Part shown: positions 11,881-24,331 of the stretch, in pieces
Position numbering within the stretch: position 1 is the stretch's first letter
Layout of the letters: each line of letters starts with the position of its first letter
From: Callorhinus ursinus
Lineage: Eukaryota > Chordata > Mammalia > Carnivora > Otariidae
Direction: 5' to 3'
DNA: 64,000 nucleotides
Assembly (NCBI RefSeq): GCF_003265705.1
Contig: NW_020312788.1
Coordinates: forward strand, 1,363,405-1,427,404
Position numbers and translations under genes: made by a program
Notes under the pieces: model-generated
What the model was told of the DNA's origin: nothing
The model's input: the letters and a program-made list of their open reading frames with translations, nothing else
Database searches by the model: none

Positions 11881-14800
11881 CCAGAAATCTCTTTGTTTGG
11901 GTATGGAACCAATAATAAGGTTTCTTTAGTCCCCATAGCTTATTCTCTTTCTTTTGTTGACCCTTCCTTCTACTCCCTTAAATCCAGCAGTGAAACAAGA
12001 AAATGGGGAAGGGGGGGAGGTGTTTTATCAAAGAATTTCTTGGCTTTAAAAAGGATTCATAATTTGGTATTTTAGCAAGCATTCCTTTTATTTTGAACAT
12101 ACTTAGGTTATAAGGTTTAAACTTAAAATGCAACTAATATGTAAAGTAAGTTGCACTCACTCTAATGAGCAGTTTACCCACTGTGACTTAATGATTGATA
12201 TCTCTCCATCTACATCTCAGTTATTCATGTTTCATCTTCTTTCCATTTCCACGTTTCTCACTATATACAGGCCAAATGTTACTCACCAATACCTCTAGGC
12301 TTTATGTAACATGAGTCCAAAATCCTTGGAAAAATCAATTACTAAAATTAGTGTCATTTATTGTTTCAATAAAGAAACAATGAATTGGTATTTAATTGAG
12401 GAAAGCTTTCCTCACCCAAATTAACCTTCCATAATCCATCTGAACGACTTGTATTTGCAACAGACCGTTTTTTGGAAATACAATAAAACTTGAATATAGT
12501 AATTTTGATTAATTTTAATGTAAGAGAAAGATATCATTCCAACAATTTCTTCTTTGCTGCCCTCAAAAAATCCTCCAAGGCTTTACCATGCATATAAAAT
12601 AAAAAACAAAGAGATAAATTGCCCTACAAAAAAACCCAAAAACAAAACAAACAAAAAAATCCTCTAAAACAATTATTAAAATTAACAGCTTTACAGGCTA
12701 CTTAACCACTAGAAATATTTTTTTCCTAAACAACAAAAAATTTAAGTTCCCTGAAGAGCAAACTAAATTACTCATTCAGTGGGGAGAAATTCAGGTCTGG
12801 GAAACGGCTGTATTCCATTCAAATTTCTAATGTCAAATACAAATAAATGTGCACATTCTAATGAATCACACATTTAAGAATCACAATATTTAATTCAAAA
12901 GTTAAATAATAAGTTTATTTCTAAATATTTCACTTAAACATTTAAACATTTTAAATATTATCAAATATTTTAATGCCTACCTTTTAGGTATGAAAATAAT
13001 CATAATCTGTAATCATACATATTTATGAAATAAGGTTATATGCTAGGCATAAGATATATATAAAGACCGGTTTCTTACCTTGAGAAAATTACTATTCAAA
13101 TAGGATACAAAATCCTTTTTTCCCCCAATTCATGTTTTTGTTAATTTTTTAGCTAATTTGGTTTTTGTTTTCTTTTTAATAACTAAGTAAAATTTAGAGA
13201 AGGCATGCAATCTCACTGTGAGAACTTCACAATGGCCTGGGTAACTTTAACCAAAGTTTTTCAAGGGTTACATACTCTCATTTTCAGAAGCATTATCTTG
13301 TTGCTTTAGAGTTTATCATGAGCAATCAGAGAAAAATGGGAGGAGAGAACACATTTTCTGTTTCTCTATATACATCCACAGTAAATAACATTTGATATCT
13401 GTCCCTGTTTCTCAATAAAAGAGAAAAGCCAAAATACGTTGACCAAAAAGTCTCCTATTACCACGACAAGCTATATATAAGGTATTTATATATTTAAGAA
13501 AATAAGAATTTATATATTCAAGAAATAGGAATCTAAAACTTCCACTAAACTAAATTTAAATCAAGTTATTTGATTTATCATGCTATAGAAAAAGTCCATG
13601 GACAGATCATTCCTATTCACCTAGAATTTTCTTACTGGATCAGTCCTAAGAAAATAAAAGGCATAAATACATAAGCAGCATAAATATAGTATTTATACAC
13701 ATACACACACAAACATACACATCTATATAAACAGACACATATATACATGGCATAACTGAGTTGGTCTACATTCATCTCAATTTTCTACAACATTATTACT
13801 GCAACATTGTACAGAAGTTTTTTAAAACCTTGAAACCATGGCAAAATTAAATCATATTCAATTTAGTTTTCACATAAAGTGTATTTTATTGCAATTATGC
13901 AGCTGGTAATTCTCCAGACACAAAATGTTGAATTAACTGTTATATCTTCTCTGAAACATTCTGGATAAATAACAACAATAGTTTAGGAATGTGCAGACTA
14001 GAAAGTTACTTCCCAATCCATTAGATCCTTTTACATCAACCCATGTCCAGCTTTTGCATTCTTAAACTAAAGACTAATGTTTCCTTGTCTTGAGCTCTAA
14101 CTTGCTTGCAATTTTCCTAAGTCTGGTTCCTTTTTTCCTGGGTTCTAAAGACTACATATAATTCATTTACTCTTGTTACCCTCTGGTCCATGAATGGGGC
14201 AGAGAGACTGGCCCTGGTGAACTGCATGCACATATGACCTATAAAAGATGAATACAGGGGAGGAAAAAGGAGGACAGTAATTGAAAGAACAATAGATCTT
14301 GACTCAGAGATCTGAGTTCTAGTACTACATGCCACTAATTTGCTGCATGTCATTCAAGTTATATTATCTCTCTAAATCTTACCTATTATAATACTACTTG
14401 GGAGAAGATACAAAAAAGTATGCTTCTAGGGATATCCAGCGGTCTACATCAATTCTGGCAGAATGTGTTTACAAGTTTCTAATTGTGCCTGCTTCTTCCC
14501 TGTTTACTTCTTTTATGGTTCTCCATTTTCATTCAATTAAGTTTTCTAAAATCCCTGTTTGGAACCATTTCTTAGGTACTGAACACCCACTCAGTCAATT
14601 TTAGACTAATCCTACCTAATTTGAAAGATGAGGAGTATTTACCTCTGTTTTCTTGAGCCCCCTGATAGCTACTAAAGCTTAGAACTTGCCTGATCTTTTG
14701 CTCCATCTCCCTTATCTGATTTTCTAAACCACCTACAGGATATTACTAGATATTTTACTAGCTTAGAACAAAGTAAGTTCTTATAAATTAAAAACAAATT

Positions 14801-15195
14801 AAAAGTGTTTAACATATTACAATGTTTTTGTTTTCAGTATTAGTACTTTTTGACAAGACTTGAACAGTGATTTCTTAACAAGACCCTTCATATTTAATAC
14901 TGACATGCTTTGAGATAGATATCTGTCCCGAAATGTTAATAATACACTTTTTCCTACATATTCTATAATAAATAATAACACTTCACCCAGTATTTCATGA
15001 AAATAAAACCTCTTCAGAAAATGAAGAAAACCTACATTTTTATGATCCTTTGAGAAGGTTCTAAAACTAGCCATAATTTCAACCACCATAAAAAATACAC
15101 ATCCTTTCTTCAAATAAATATTAATGGCACAAATAAAACAAAAAACCAACTATTCAGAATAAGTAAATATTAAAGTATATACCATGTATACCTAC
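11881..15195. other. UBR3 intron, mostly unassigned
   Basis: A/T-rich with one MIR at 14270-14400. The region immediately after the exon donor (from 15195 downwards) shows no repeat. Confidence 0.55.
14270..14400 (+). mobile_element. MIR SINE fragment
   Basis: GACTCAGAGATCTGAGTTCTAG, then ACTAATTTGCTGCATGTCATTC and CTCTCTAAATCTTACC follow MIR order with many substitutions. Confidence 0.6.
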
Positions 15196-15332
15196 CTAGC
15201 AACAGAATACATAAAGAGAAAATCATTGTCTGGTGAACCTGGGGTCTTGCTATAGTCTCTATATTTTTTCTGAGTGGTATTTTTGATATCTTTCATTACA
15301 GATTCCATTTCTTTACTTAAGTTGGTTTCTGA
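15196..15332 (-). CDS. UBR3: UBR3 coding exon after the RING domain
   Basis: This 137-nt exon follows acceptor ...TTTTTTACAG and ends at donor GTAGGT. It encodes 45 residues from SETNLSKEMESVMKD through TTQKKYRDYSKTPG to LFMYSVA, plus two bases of an Arg codon finished by the next exon. The segment is hydrophilic, rich in Lys, Ser and Thr, and links the RING to the C-terminal conserved region. No zinc ligands are present. Confidence 0.93.
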
Positions 15333-16581
15333 CTGTAAAAAATGCAAACATACATATAAAGTTTATTCATATTCATTTTCTCTAACATAGTCTAACACTA
15401 CAATGTTTATCATACAAATACATTAAGAAATTAAAGTTAAAAGTTAAAACAGATGTACATGAGCTATCCACTATAAATACATTTAGTGCACAAAGATCAA
15501 ATAGACCAAGAAATATCTTCTCCTATTTTATCCTAATTCTATATTGTGACTGGTTAGCCTATAATCTAACCATGACCTAACCACACAAACCTATATTCTA
15601 AACAAATGAGTAGGTGTCATTAATATTTTAGAACAGTTTTCATGTTTATAAACAATCTGACGTCATTTAAGTTCACTTCTCAAAGACTAATATTGATGTC
15701 CCTTGCTTTAAGCATATTTTAAACACATAAAAATTTGGATTTACAAAAGAAAAAAACCACAGACTCTAAAATTAGTCTTCAGCTGAGAAAAGAAACTGCA
15801 AGGAAATAAATCCTTGAATAGCTTTTAATTATGAATTTCTGTTTCAAAAGTCAATAGTTTTCATAAATTTATTGCTTAAACTAGGTATAGCTATCACTTC
15901 TTTCTGTATCATACATCTATAATGAAGGTAAAATATTTAAATATTTAAATCAAATAAATAAATCCTACTGGATGGGATAAAAGATGGGTTTACTTACACC
16001 AAATCCCACAGTAAAACAGAATTGACTTACAGTGAATCAAGCATATGATACTTTATCTGATACATACACACATGAAGTGTTATGTAAATCTATAATTATA
16101 CATATATAAAGTGTGTGTGTATATGTAAATGTATCATCTTAATCCTAATATACCTGATGGGCATATTTTTAAGTGATTAGCCTATGCTTTACATGCAAGA
16201 TACATATATATGTAATTTATTTGTTTGCCTTTGTTTTTATTTTTTTTTCGCTTGTTTGGCTTTGTTTTTAAAGATTTCAGCATCTTAAAAGAGTCTAGCC
16301 ATATCTAAGCTTATAGGATTTCACAATCTGGAAGATGTATATTAAAAGTATAACAATTTGGATTAAGGAAAAGTATAACCTTTGGTAATAATTTGTTCCA
16401 TTATTCTCATTTTTGTTTTTAATAACCACAAACAGAAAAGAAAAACATCTAAAAGCAATTGCTTTTAAATGTTTAAAGGTCCAGAGTAATTTAGAAAGGA
16501 ATGAAAATGAAAGGAACGAAAATGAGAGCTGAAAGCAGAGCTGAGTTTACCAGGATATTTCTGCCTTACACTGATGCTTAC
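15333..16581. other. Short UBR3 intron (1249 bp), free of young repeats
   Basis: The only intron here with no SINE or L1. A/T-rich, with small TA/TG runs near 16095-16130 and 16200. Confidence 0.7.
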
Positions 16582-16782
16582 TGGGAAAGCTCCCGGCCGT
16601 CCCTGCAGCTCTTCCACTTCCTTTATGAGATCTTGTATGCTTTTGTTACTAGGACGTTGCCAAAGGTTACTTTCCACATTGCTCCCAGGATAACAAGGAA
16701 GAACACTGTTAGCAAACTGCCTACAAAGAGGACACGTGAATTCTCCTTTGTCCACTGAGAAGCCCTGAAGAACCTGGTCATT
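16582..16782 (-). CDS. UBR3: UBR3 coding exon carrying the last RING Cys pair
   Basis: This 201-nt exon (67 codons, phase 0 at both ends) follows acceptor ...CTTTTAG and ends at donor GTAAGC. It encodes NDQVLQGFSV, then KGEFTCPLCRQFAN, where CPLC supplies the final zinc ligands, then a Ser/Asn-rich stretch and the acidic helix SIQDLIKEVEELQG, ending GRPGAFP. An ORF continuing past the donor into the intron is read-through and should not be annotated. The intron to the next exon is only 1249 bp, the shortest here. Confidence 0.95.
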
Positions 16783-16924
16783 CTAAAAGATGAAATAAAC
16801 ATACAGATTTATAATGTACACCTTTACAGAAAACAAAAAATTTACATCATTACACTTTATAGTAAACAAATGAACCATGCAAAAAAAAAAAAATCTCTAA
16901 TATATGTCATACATAAAGTCTCTT

Positions 16925-17042
16925 GATGTAATGAGCACTGGGTGTTATATGCAACTGATGAATCACTAAGCTCTACCTCTGAAACTAATAATACACTATA
17001 TATTAATTAATTGAATTTAAATTAAAAAAAAAAGAAAGAAAG
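16925..17042 (+). mobile_element. L1 3' tail, strongly truncated
   Basis: Contains GAGCACTGGGTGTTATATGC, CTGAAACTAATAATACACTA and AATTGAATTTAAATTAAAAA, the terminal segment of carnivore L1, then an A-rich tail into which or beside which the next SINE lies. Confidence 0.85.
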
Positions 17043-17240
17043 AGGGGCGCCTGGGTGACTCAGTCGTTAAGCGTCTGCCTTCATTTCAGGTCATGATCCC
17101 AGGGTCCTGGGATCGAGCCCCACATCAGGCTCCCTGCTCCGCCGGAAGCCTGCTTCTCCCTCTCCCACTCCCCCTGCTTGTGTTCCCTCTCTCGCTGTGT
17201 CTCTCTCTGTCAAATAAATAAATAAAATCTTAAAAACAAA
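17043..17240 (+). mobile_element. Can-SINE, full length
   Basis: Head GGGGCGCCTGGGTGACTCAG, CCTGGGATCGAGCCCC, CT-rich middle and AAATAAATAAATAAAATC tail. It sits directly after an L1 tail. Nearby ATAAAGTCTCT (16914) and ACAAAGTCTCT (17294) may be the outer duplication. Confidence 0.93.
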
Positions 17241-18339
17241 CAAATAAAAATAAAAAATTTTTAAAAAGATGTTACTTGAAGAAAAAAACATAAACAAAGT
17301 CTCTCATTTGACTGTTGAAGCTTATCAAATCACTTCTTTCAACACGGCAATCATGCAACACTTGCCATCACCAAGAAATGCTGAAGTATCTTCCCCTTCT
17401 CTTAGTATGAAACAGTCAAATAATGAGGCAATTCATGTGTAATATAGATTTAAGATAAAGAATAACTTAAAAAGTAGGCCACATTACAGTGAATCACCTT
17501 CCCCTTACCCCATGCCCCTGTTTCTATAATCTATAGGTGACCACTGGGCAGATTCTCTCAGTGCCCATGATCCTTGATGGAGAATAGACAACTTCTGAGA
17601 CTAAATCAAGCCTAAAAACTGTGATGTGTCTTTGTCTAACTGCCAAACACAACTGACTGGACTTTATGCAGTGAATTTGTTTAGGTTTAATGGATAGGGG
17701 AAAGATTCAGTCAGGATACTCAGAATGTGTGATAGGAGGGGAATTAATTTAACACACTTTCCTTCAGATGTTTCTGATAGAAGAGGGGAAAACAGAATTT
17801 TTTAAACACAGACATATAAGCGTATGTGCCTAGGAGGAAATTCTTACTCATGAGAGACTGCTATACATGCTAACCAACCAGTGGACTTAACACAGGAATC
17901 CAGACTGTTAAATTTGTTCCTTTCTTTTGCCTGACACCACCACACAGCCATTTTGCTCTTTTAGGCCATTACAACTGTGTAGTCTTAACCACTATATTGC
18001 TCTTTTTCCCAGCAGTCTCTTTCTTACTCTGCCACTAACCTAACGCTGTATCTCAAAATATGTTTTAATGCATTAATGTAAATGTATGAATGCTACAATA
18101 TGAACATTATAACTAACAAGACAAAAATAATGAAAAAAAAGGATACAAAGAGAAGAAAATGAATTTGCCTATGGTTACAAAGGTAATGACAACGTTAGGA
18201 TGAATTTAAGTTTCCCCACTCTTAATTTAGTGCTCATTTCACTATATCTGGATCTCAAATACTTTGACTAAAAGAACCGAATTCTTTTTTTTTTACTTTC
18301 ACTTTTTTTTTCAAGTTCTTAAAAATGTAACACCACATC
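17241..18339. other. UBR3 intron, nothing recognised
   Basis: No repeat or gene recognised beyond A-rich runs. Confidence 0.55.
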
Positions 18340-18620
18340 TTCTTAAATCCAATTCTGCAAATATTTACTAAGCTCCTATCATGTGTCAAATGCTATGCCA
18401 GGTGACGGCATAAAGATTTAAGGTACATCTTCACTTAAGGTACTAACAATATAAAAGCAAACAAAACACAAATAAATTACAATAATAGTGTGAAAAATAC
18501 AACAGAGAAGGCTTCTCGGAGAAGATTTGTGAGCTAAGTTTTAAAGATACACAAGAAAGGTGTATAGAAGGTTGGGGTAAGAGTCCTGATCATTGAAGGA
18601 CATTCTACAAGCTCCCCTAC
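18340..18620 (+). mobile_element. Ancient interspersed repeat, first part (family unnamed)
   Basis: ACTAAGCTCCTATCATGTGTC, TGCTATGCCAGGTGACGG and, further on, AAGGCTTCTCGGAGAAGATTTG plus GTGAGCTAAGTTTTAAAGATA follow the order of a common old mammalian repeat. I cannot name it with confidence. A matching second part is at 20450-20760. Confidence 0.45.
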
Positions 18621-19639
18621 AGCCTTAATTTTAAAGAATCCTAGATCCCCCTCCTTGCCTTGACTGAAACTAGGTTTTTTCTTGAAGCCTTCTCAAGTAG
18701 GCACTGCTCATTCTCCCACACCCCTCACACCTCAGTATTCTTCTCATTTCTAGTGCTGGCTTGAGATCTTTACTTTTGCATTCTCCCATCTTTGTGGCTC
18801 ACGTCATTTAGGGATATCACCCTTTTCCTTCCTTTTTACTGTCATCCACTGCCCTCAATCACTGAAGACTTTGGTTTTCCTCATTGCTCCAAGTCCTACG
18901 ACCCTCTTATGCTACTTTAGTGTATATGGGGACCACCTATCTTATATCTCAATCCATCAGCTCTTTGACCTCATTAGCTCCTATGGCACTGACCTCCACT
19001 CTATTCCAGTACCTGTTACCATTACCACCCCCTTATTCTAAAATGACCCCAAATTGTCCATATCTGAAAATATTAAATCCAAACAGCTTACAGTCTGACT
19101 GCCAACGCCTATCTCCTTTATCTTTTAGTTCCTCCCTTCTCCCACAGTTTATCAAGCCTTTCCTATTCTGCCTACACACCATGATGTACCACCTCAAAAA
19201 CTGTTTGGTCAATACTTCTCATTCCCCCTCTATATGTCCATCCATCATACATACCCCATAAAACCTTCGTACAAAATTAATCCAGTGTATGACTTCTCCA
19301 ATTCTGCACTCAAATTAAAAAACTGAAATAACTTTTTGCTACAAACTGTTTCTACCTCAACTAAGCCCTGAATACTTCCTGGTAACCTTTCTCCAACATC
19401 CTATGAAGAATTCTCTCACCCAATTCCAAAGTGGTTTTTCCAAACCACCTCCTCACTTCTCAAGTCCCTTCATCTACCCCAGCCTTGCTCCTTTTACTCT
19501 AGAAGCATAAAGCTACACCTCTACCTCAGAAAGAAGAGTCATGACAGTTCCTTCAGCTTTCTGCCTTCTTCCACTCCAATATTAACTTAATAAATCCCAT
19601 GAGCCCTTCCATCCACTTTCTTCCTTCTACTCTCTTTGC

Positions 19640-20370
19640 TAATATCTCCTAAATAGTCTTTCAATCATACTGTTGCCACCATGATCCACCTAATGTGAGA
19701 CTCTTACTCCCAGTCAAAATCTTTCACAATGACCACAATTATCTCTCACCTTGATTCCTTCCTCCTTCTTACACTGCACATGCCATCTCTCACCAAGTCC
19801 AGAAAGACCCTTTTTCTAAATATATTTCACATCTCTAAGCTCTTCTCCATCTCCAGTGCGATGACTACACTCAAGCCACTATCATCTTGTACCTCCTAAA
19901 TATCATCGCATTCTTTCTTCCTCTACTGCAATCCTACAATAATCACATACCATCTACACAACTGCCACAATGACCTTTCTGAAGATGTCATAACTCTGCT
20001 TAAAAGTCTTTAATGATTTTAACGGCTCTCTGTAGAGAGCCCACTTAATGAAGTTCAAATTCCTTACACGAGCGACAAGGCCCTTTACAGTATGACCCCT
20101 AATTACTTTTCCAGTCTTCTCTCTCATCACTCAAGCACCGTATTTCATTAAATGTTCTGGCACTCGGCAGATGTTCCAGTAGACCTTGTGTATACCTCAT
20201 AACACTTAACACATACACTGCAACTATCTATTTATTCTATCTCACGCAATGCATAGTAAACCCCTGGAAGGAATGAACGTGTCTTATTCACTGTTGAATC
20301 CCCAATGTCTATCATAGTATCTAGAACACTGTAGACACTGAGTAAAATATTTGTTGAATGAATGATTGGA
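19640..20370 (+). mobile_element. L2 LINE, 3' portion
   Basis: TAACTCTGCTTAAAAGTCTTTA, AAGTTCAAATTCCTTACACG, ACAAGGCCCTTTACAGTATG and TATTTGTTGAATGAATGATT are diverged L2 landmarks in the correct order. Pyrimidine-rich sequence upstream may extend the element. Confidence 0.7.
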
Positions 20371-20449
20371 GATGTATGAAAAATGCATAATGTGCCTAAG
20401 GAACTATTAATTAGCTTATTAATGCTGAATTAAGAAAGCTAAAGCTAAA

Positions 20450-20760
20450 GCAATAGGCAATCCCAGATCATGAAGTACCTTGAATACCATTCAGAGAAGA
20501 CTGAACTTTACCCCATCAGGAAGAATTCAGTAAAGTATTTTTAAGCCAACGACATATGTCATCAGATTTACATTTTAGAAAGATCAACGTAGTGAATAAA
20601 TTAGACTTGGAGTAAGGAAGCTGATAAGAAAGCAAATGCAATAGTCAAGATGAGAGATGAAGGCATATACAAAAAGAAGAATAATGAAAGCAGAATATAG
20701 TCAAGTGAGATTTAAGAGACAGAGTAAGTAGAATTTACTAAGTGACTGAATATGAGAGGG
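20450..20760 (+). mobile_element. Ancient interspersed repeat, second part (family unnamed)
   Basis: GATCATGAAGTACCTTGAATACC, TTTTTAAGCCAACGACATATG, ATTTACATTTTAGAAAGATC and GCAATAGTCAAGATGAGAGATG match the later part of the same old repeat seen at 18340-18620. The L2 between them could have been inserted into it. Confidence 0.45.
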
Positions 20761-21904
20761 AAGGATACGAAGGGAAAAGCAGGAATCCACTGCTCCTGAG
20801 CTAGGAATTGGGAAATAGAGAAGGCCATGCTTTTAAGAAGCTGAGCTGAGAAAAAGAGAAAAACTGCGGCTACAAGGGAATGCAAAGTCAAGGGAAGAAA
20901 TTCAGAATGACAGGGACCTGAGCATCTTTATGAATTGAAAAGAAAGGACAGAAAAGGCAGAAAAACTGAAGATATAGAAGAAAAAAGGTTACTTATAATA
21001 GATCAAGACCCCTGAGGTGAAGAGGAGAAAGGAATACTAGAGCATCAACAGAAAAATTATTCCTGAACAGAAGAAGGAATACTACCTCAAAGAGTAGAAA
21101 AGAAAGGATTGGTTGGGATGCAGACTCATTTATCAGGGAATAGATAAGCAAAGTAAGAAGCTAAGCTTAGTATGTGACAGAAAGCCACAGTTTTCTTGGT
21201 GACAAAGGGAAGAGAGAGAATCTGATGAGAGGAAAGGGATCTTGAAGTTTAGGTGAAGAACCTGGGATAGGGGAGGCAAAGGTTTGGAATAGCTACTGAA
21301 GACACTAGGAGAAGAAACTGATAAAAGATAGGTAAATGAATTGGTAAGTAATATCTACAGTTGGTGACCCTAGTCTAAGCCACCATTATACAGGAAACCA
21401 CACATTTACAGATATACCACTTCACTTAGTTTTTTACTTTTCTGGCAGGGCTAGCTGCCTGGGTCTCAAATCAAGGCAGGAGGATTAAATGAATGCTATT
21501 CAGAGCAGAACAGACATAGGACAAAAAAGTGAGTCTAGGAAAGAACTAATGCTAGGAAAAATGCAAAGGATTAAAGGACTAGAGATCTTGATGTCAGAAG
21601 CAAAACACACTAATGAGAATGAAAATAAGAGAATCTGAAGAATAATCATATAATAAAATGATATGGTAGGATATTAAAGCTTAATATTTCAGAGCTAGAG
21701 TAGCAAAGTCTAAAATTACTACCATGGAAATCATTTGCTTTAGTGAAATAAAAAAAATGAAATCCCTAAAGCTGAAGAGGTCAAGGAACCACAAGGCTGC
21801 ATAGTTCCAATGGCAATCGAAATCACCTAAGATGAACTGGGATTTATATGCTATAAAAATATTTAATACCTAGAAAGATATATACATCTTTAAATACAAC
21901 TTAC
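20761..21904. other. UBR3 intron, purine-rich, nothing recognised
   Basis: Strikingly purine-rich on this strand from 20700 to 21350 (GA-rich text). Probably the tail of an old repeat, but not identifiable. Confidence 0.5.
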
Positions 21905-22015
21905 CCGTAATGATTCCATGTAAGATTTATGACAATCTATATGTAATGTGTGGCCACAGGTTTGTACATAAACACCTCCTTCCCAGCCAATTGATACTGC
22001 CAAGAGACAAGAACT
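21905..22015 (-). CDS. UBR3: UBR3 coding exon carrying the RING Cys-Gly-His core
   Basis: This 111-nt exon (37 codons, phase 0 at both ends) follows a long T tract ending TTTTAAG and ends at donor GTAAGT. It encodes [11 protein letters not shown], then [12 protein letters not shown], giving the C-x-H-x2-H-x2-C ligand spacing at the centre of a RING-H2-like domain, and ends YMESLR. The acceptor was chosen because it alone keeps frame with the upstream exon. A second AG with a good pyrimidine tract lies 19 nt inside the exon and would shift frame. Confidence 0.93.
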
Positions 22016-22388
22016 CTTAAAAAAAAAAAAAAGACAAAATACAATTAATTTTAAAGAAACATAAGCATATTTAAATATATCCACATAAACCTCTGAATGA
22101 TTTCATATTGTTATACTAATGTGAACTTTATATTTTTGTGATATAAAGTTAACACCTGACTTGAGAGTCATAAGGCAGTATCTTTAAATCTGAAACACCA
22201 CAAAGTTTTAGCTTCCAAAAATCTAGGCTCATAATGAATGAGAGTAAATATAAATTACACTTTCTCCACCCCAAGAAAAATAAACTCTCAATAAACTTTA
22301 GTGTAAACTATGCTGCTATTGATTATTTTACCTGTTCTATATGGTACTTAATCTCTCTGTGACATCTGACATTAACAACTTCTTTCTT

Positions 22389-23276
22389 TTCTTTTAATTC
22401 CAGTATAGTTAACACAGTGTTATATTAGTTTCAGGTATACAGTAATAGTGATTTAACAGTTCCATACATCAGCCGGTGCTTATCGCAAGTGCACACCTTA
22501 ATTCCCATCATCTCTTTTACCCATCACCCCACCCACCTCCCCACTGGTAACTATCAGTTCATTCTCTATAGTTAAGAGTCCATTTCTTATGCTGTCTCTC
22601 TCTCTCTCTTTCCTTTGCTCATTTGTTTTGTTTCTTAAATTTCACATAGGAGTGAAATCATACGGTATTTGTCTTTCTCTGACTTATTTTGCTTAGCATT
22701 ATACTCTCTAGCTTCATCCATGTTGTAAATGGCAACATTTCATTCTTTTTTATGGCTGAAGGGGTTAGTATCCAAAATACATAAAGAATTTATACAAATT
22801 AACACCCAAAAAATAATCCATTTAAAAAAATGGGCAGAGGACATGAACAGACGCTTCTCCCAAGAATACATCCAGATGACCAACAGACACATGAAAAGGT
22901 GCTCAACATCATTCATCATCAGGTAAATGCAAGTCAAAACTACAGTGAGTTATCACCTCACACCTGTCAGAATGGCTAAAGTCGAAAACACAAGAAACAA
23001 CAGGTGTTGGCAAGAATGTGGAGAAAAAAGGAAGCCCCGTGCACTGTTGGTGGGAATGTGATAGTAGAGCTGCTATGGAAGACAGTACAGAGGTGCCTCA
23101 AAAAGTTAAAAATAGAACTACCCTATGATCCAGTAACAACACTACTGGGTATATACATCCAAAATACAAAAGTCCTAATTCAAAGGGATACATGTGCCCC
23201 TATGTTTATAGAAGTATTATAATTATGGAAGCAGCCCAATTGTCCATCGATAGATGAATGGATAAAGATGTGGCGT

Positions 23277-23314
<38 letters not shown>

Positions 23315-23318
23315 GAAT
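22389..23318 (-). mobile_element. L1 with twin-priming inversion
   Basis: 22389 to about 22745 read on the minus strand is the L1 3' end (starting CAGCCATAAAAAAGAATG, ending in an A-rich tail). From about 22746 to 23318 the preceding L1 segment lies in plus orientation, ending AAAATGGAATA, the sequence normally just before TTACTCAGCCATAAA. Both parts together are bounded by the 15-bp duplication AACAACTTCTTTCTT (22374-22388, 23319-23333). This is the classic 5'-inverted product of twin priming, with a few bases lost at the breakpoint. Confidence 0.93.
23275..23309. repeat. (AC)n microsatellite inside an L1
   Basis: Lies between GATGTGGCGTGT and AAAATGGAATA, the same internal L1 site that carries repeats in three other copies in this window. 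Confidence 0.95.
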
Positions 23319-23437
23319 AACAACTTCTTTCTTAAAACGCCTACTTCCCCCTGGCTTCCATAATGCTACTCTCTTTTGATTTTCCTCTGATCTCTTTAAA
23401 CCATTTGGTTTAGGCTTCCTTTTAAGACTTTTTTCAG

Positions 23438-23632
23438 GGCGCCTGGGTTGCTCAGTCGTTAAGCGTCTGCCTTCGGCTCAGGTCATGATCCCAGGGTCCT
23501 GGGATCGAGCCCCACATTGGGCTCCCTGCTCCGCGGGAAGCCTGCTTCTCCCTCTCCCACTCCCCCTGCTCGTGTTCCCTCTCTTGCTCTGTCTCTGTCA
23601 AATAAATAAATAAAATCTTTAAAAAAAAAAAA
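23438..23632 (+). mobile_element. Can-SINE, full length
   Basis: Near-consensus copy with GCGCCTGGGTTGCTCAGTCG head and a 14-A tail. The approximate flanking repeat is AAGACTTTTTTC / AAGACTCTTTTTTC. Low divergence suggests a young copy. Confidence 0.93.
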
Positions 23633-23861
23633 AAGACTCTTTTTTCTTCACCTGTCCCTTCAATATTTATACTCCTCAAAGTTCTATTTTTTTGTGCTAC
23701 TCTCTTCTTACTAAAACTGTTCTCCCTGAATGATTTAATCAGTACATTCAACTACCTTCCAAACTTGGATCGCTTGCCTCAGTGACAGATACAAATACTC
23801 AACTGCCAAGCAGAAATCTCTAGAGTGATGTCCCTCAGATAACATAAAACAATGTGTCCTG

Positions 23862-24048
23862 GGGCGCCTGGGTGGCTCAGTTGGTTAAGCATTGCACTCT
23901 TGATTTTGGCTCAGGTCATGATCTTAGGGTCCTGAGATTAAGCCCCATGTCAGGCTCCATGCTTAGCTGGGAGTCTACTTAAGATTCTCTCCCTCTGCCC
24001 CTTCCACTGCATGCAAGTGTGAGCTCTAAAATAAATAAATAAAATTTT
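23862..24048 (+). mobile_element. Can-SINE
   Basis: Head GGGGCGCCTGGGTGGCTCAG with the TTGGTTAAGC variant and a short CT-rich part. Tail AAATAAATAAATAAAATTTT. More diverged than its neighbour at 23438. Confidence 0.92.
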
Positions 24049-24331
24049 TTGTTTTTTTCCACAAATGTGGCATAAGTTTGTCATTTTTTTCCATGAATCT
24101 TTCTTTTCCTCTTGGTTTAAAAACTCCACAATCTCTTTAGTCATCAAATCAGAAAACTAAGAGTCATTCTACATCACACTCTTTCCTTCACACCACAGTA
24201 TTAGCTCCCAAACCACACAGATTCTATCTCCTAAATAACTTGTGATTTTGGCCCCTCCTCTTTGTTCCCACTACAACATTCATGTCTGTATCATTTGTTG
24301 TGGGGGAGTGGGTTCTTCAATAAAGTTTCTT

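Noticed and set aside
16465..16581. Extension of the UBR3 exon ORF past 16582
   Set aside because: GTAAGC follows ...GCTTTCCCA and the frame joins correctly to the exon at 15196-15332; the rest is intron read-through.
18884..19261. 125-codon plus-strand ORF
   Set aside because: Pyrimidine-rich, Ser/Leu/Pro composition in probable L2-related sequence; no homology or splice context.
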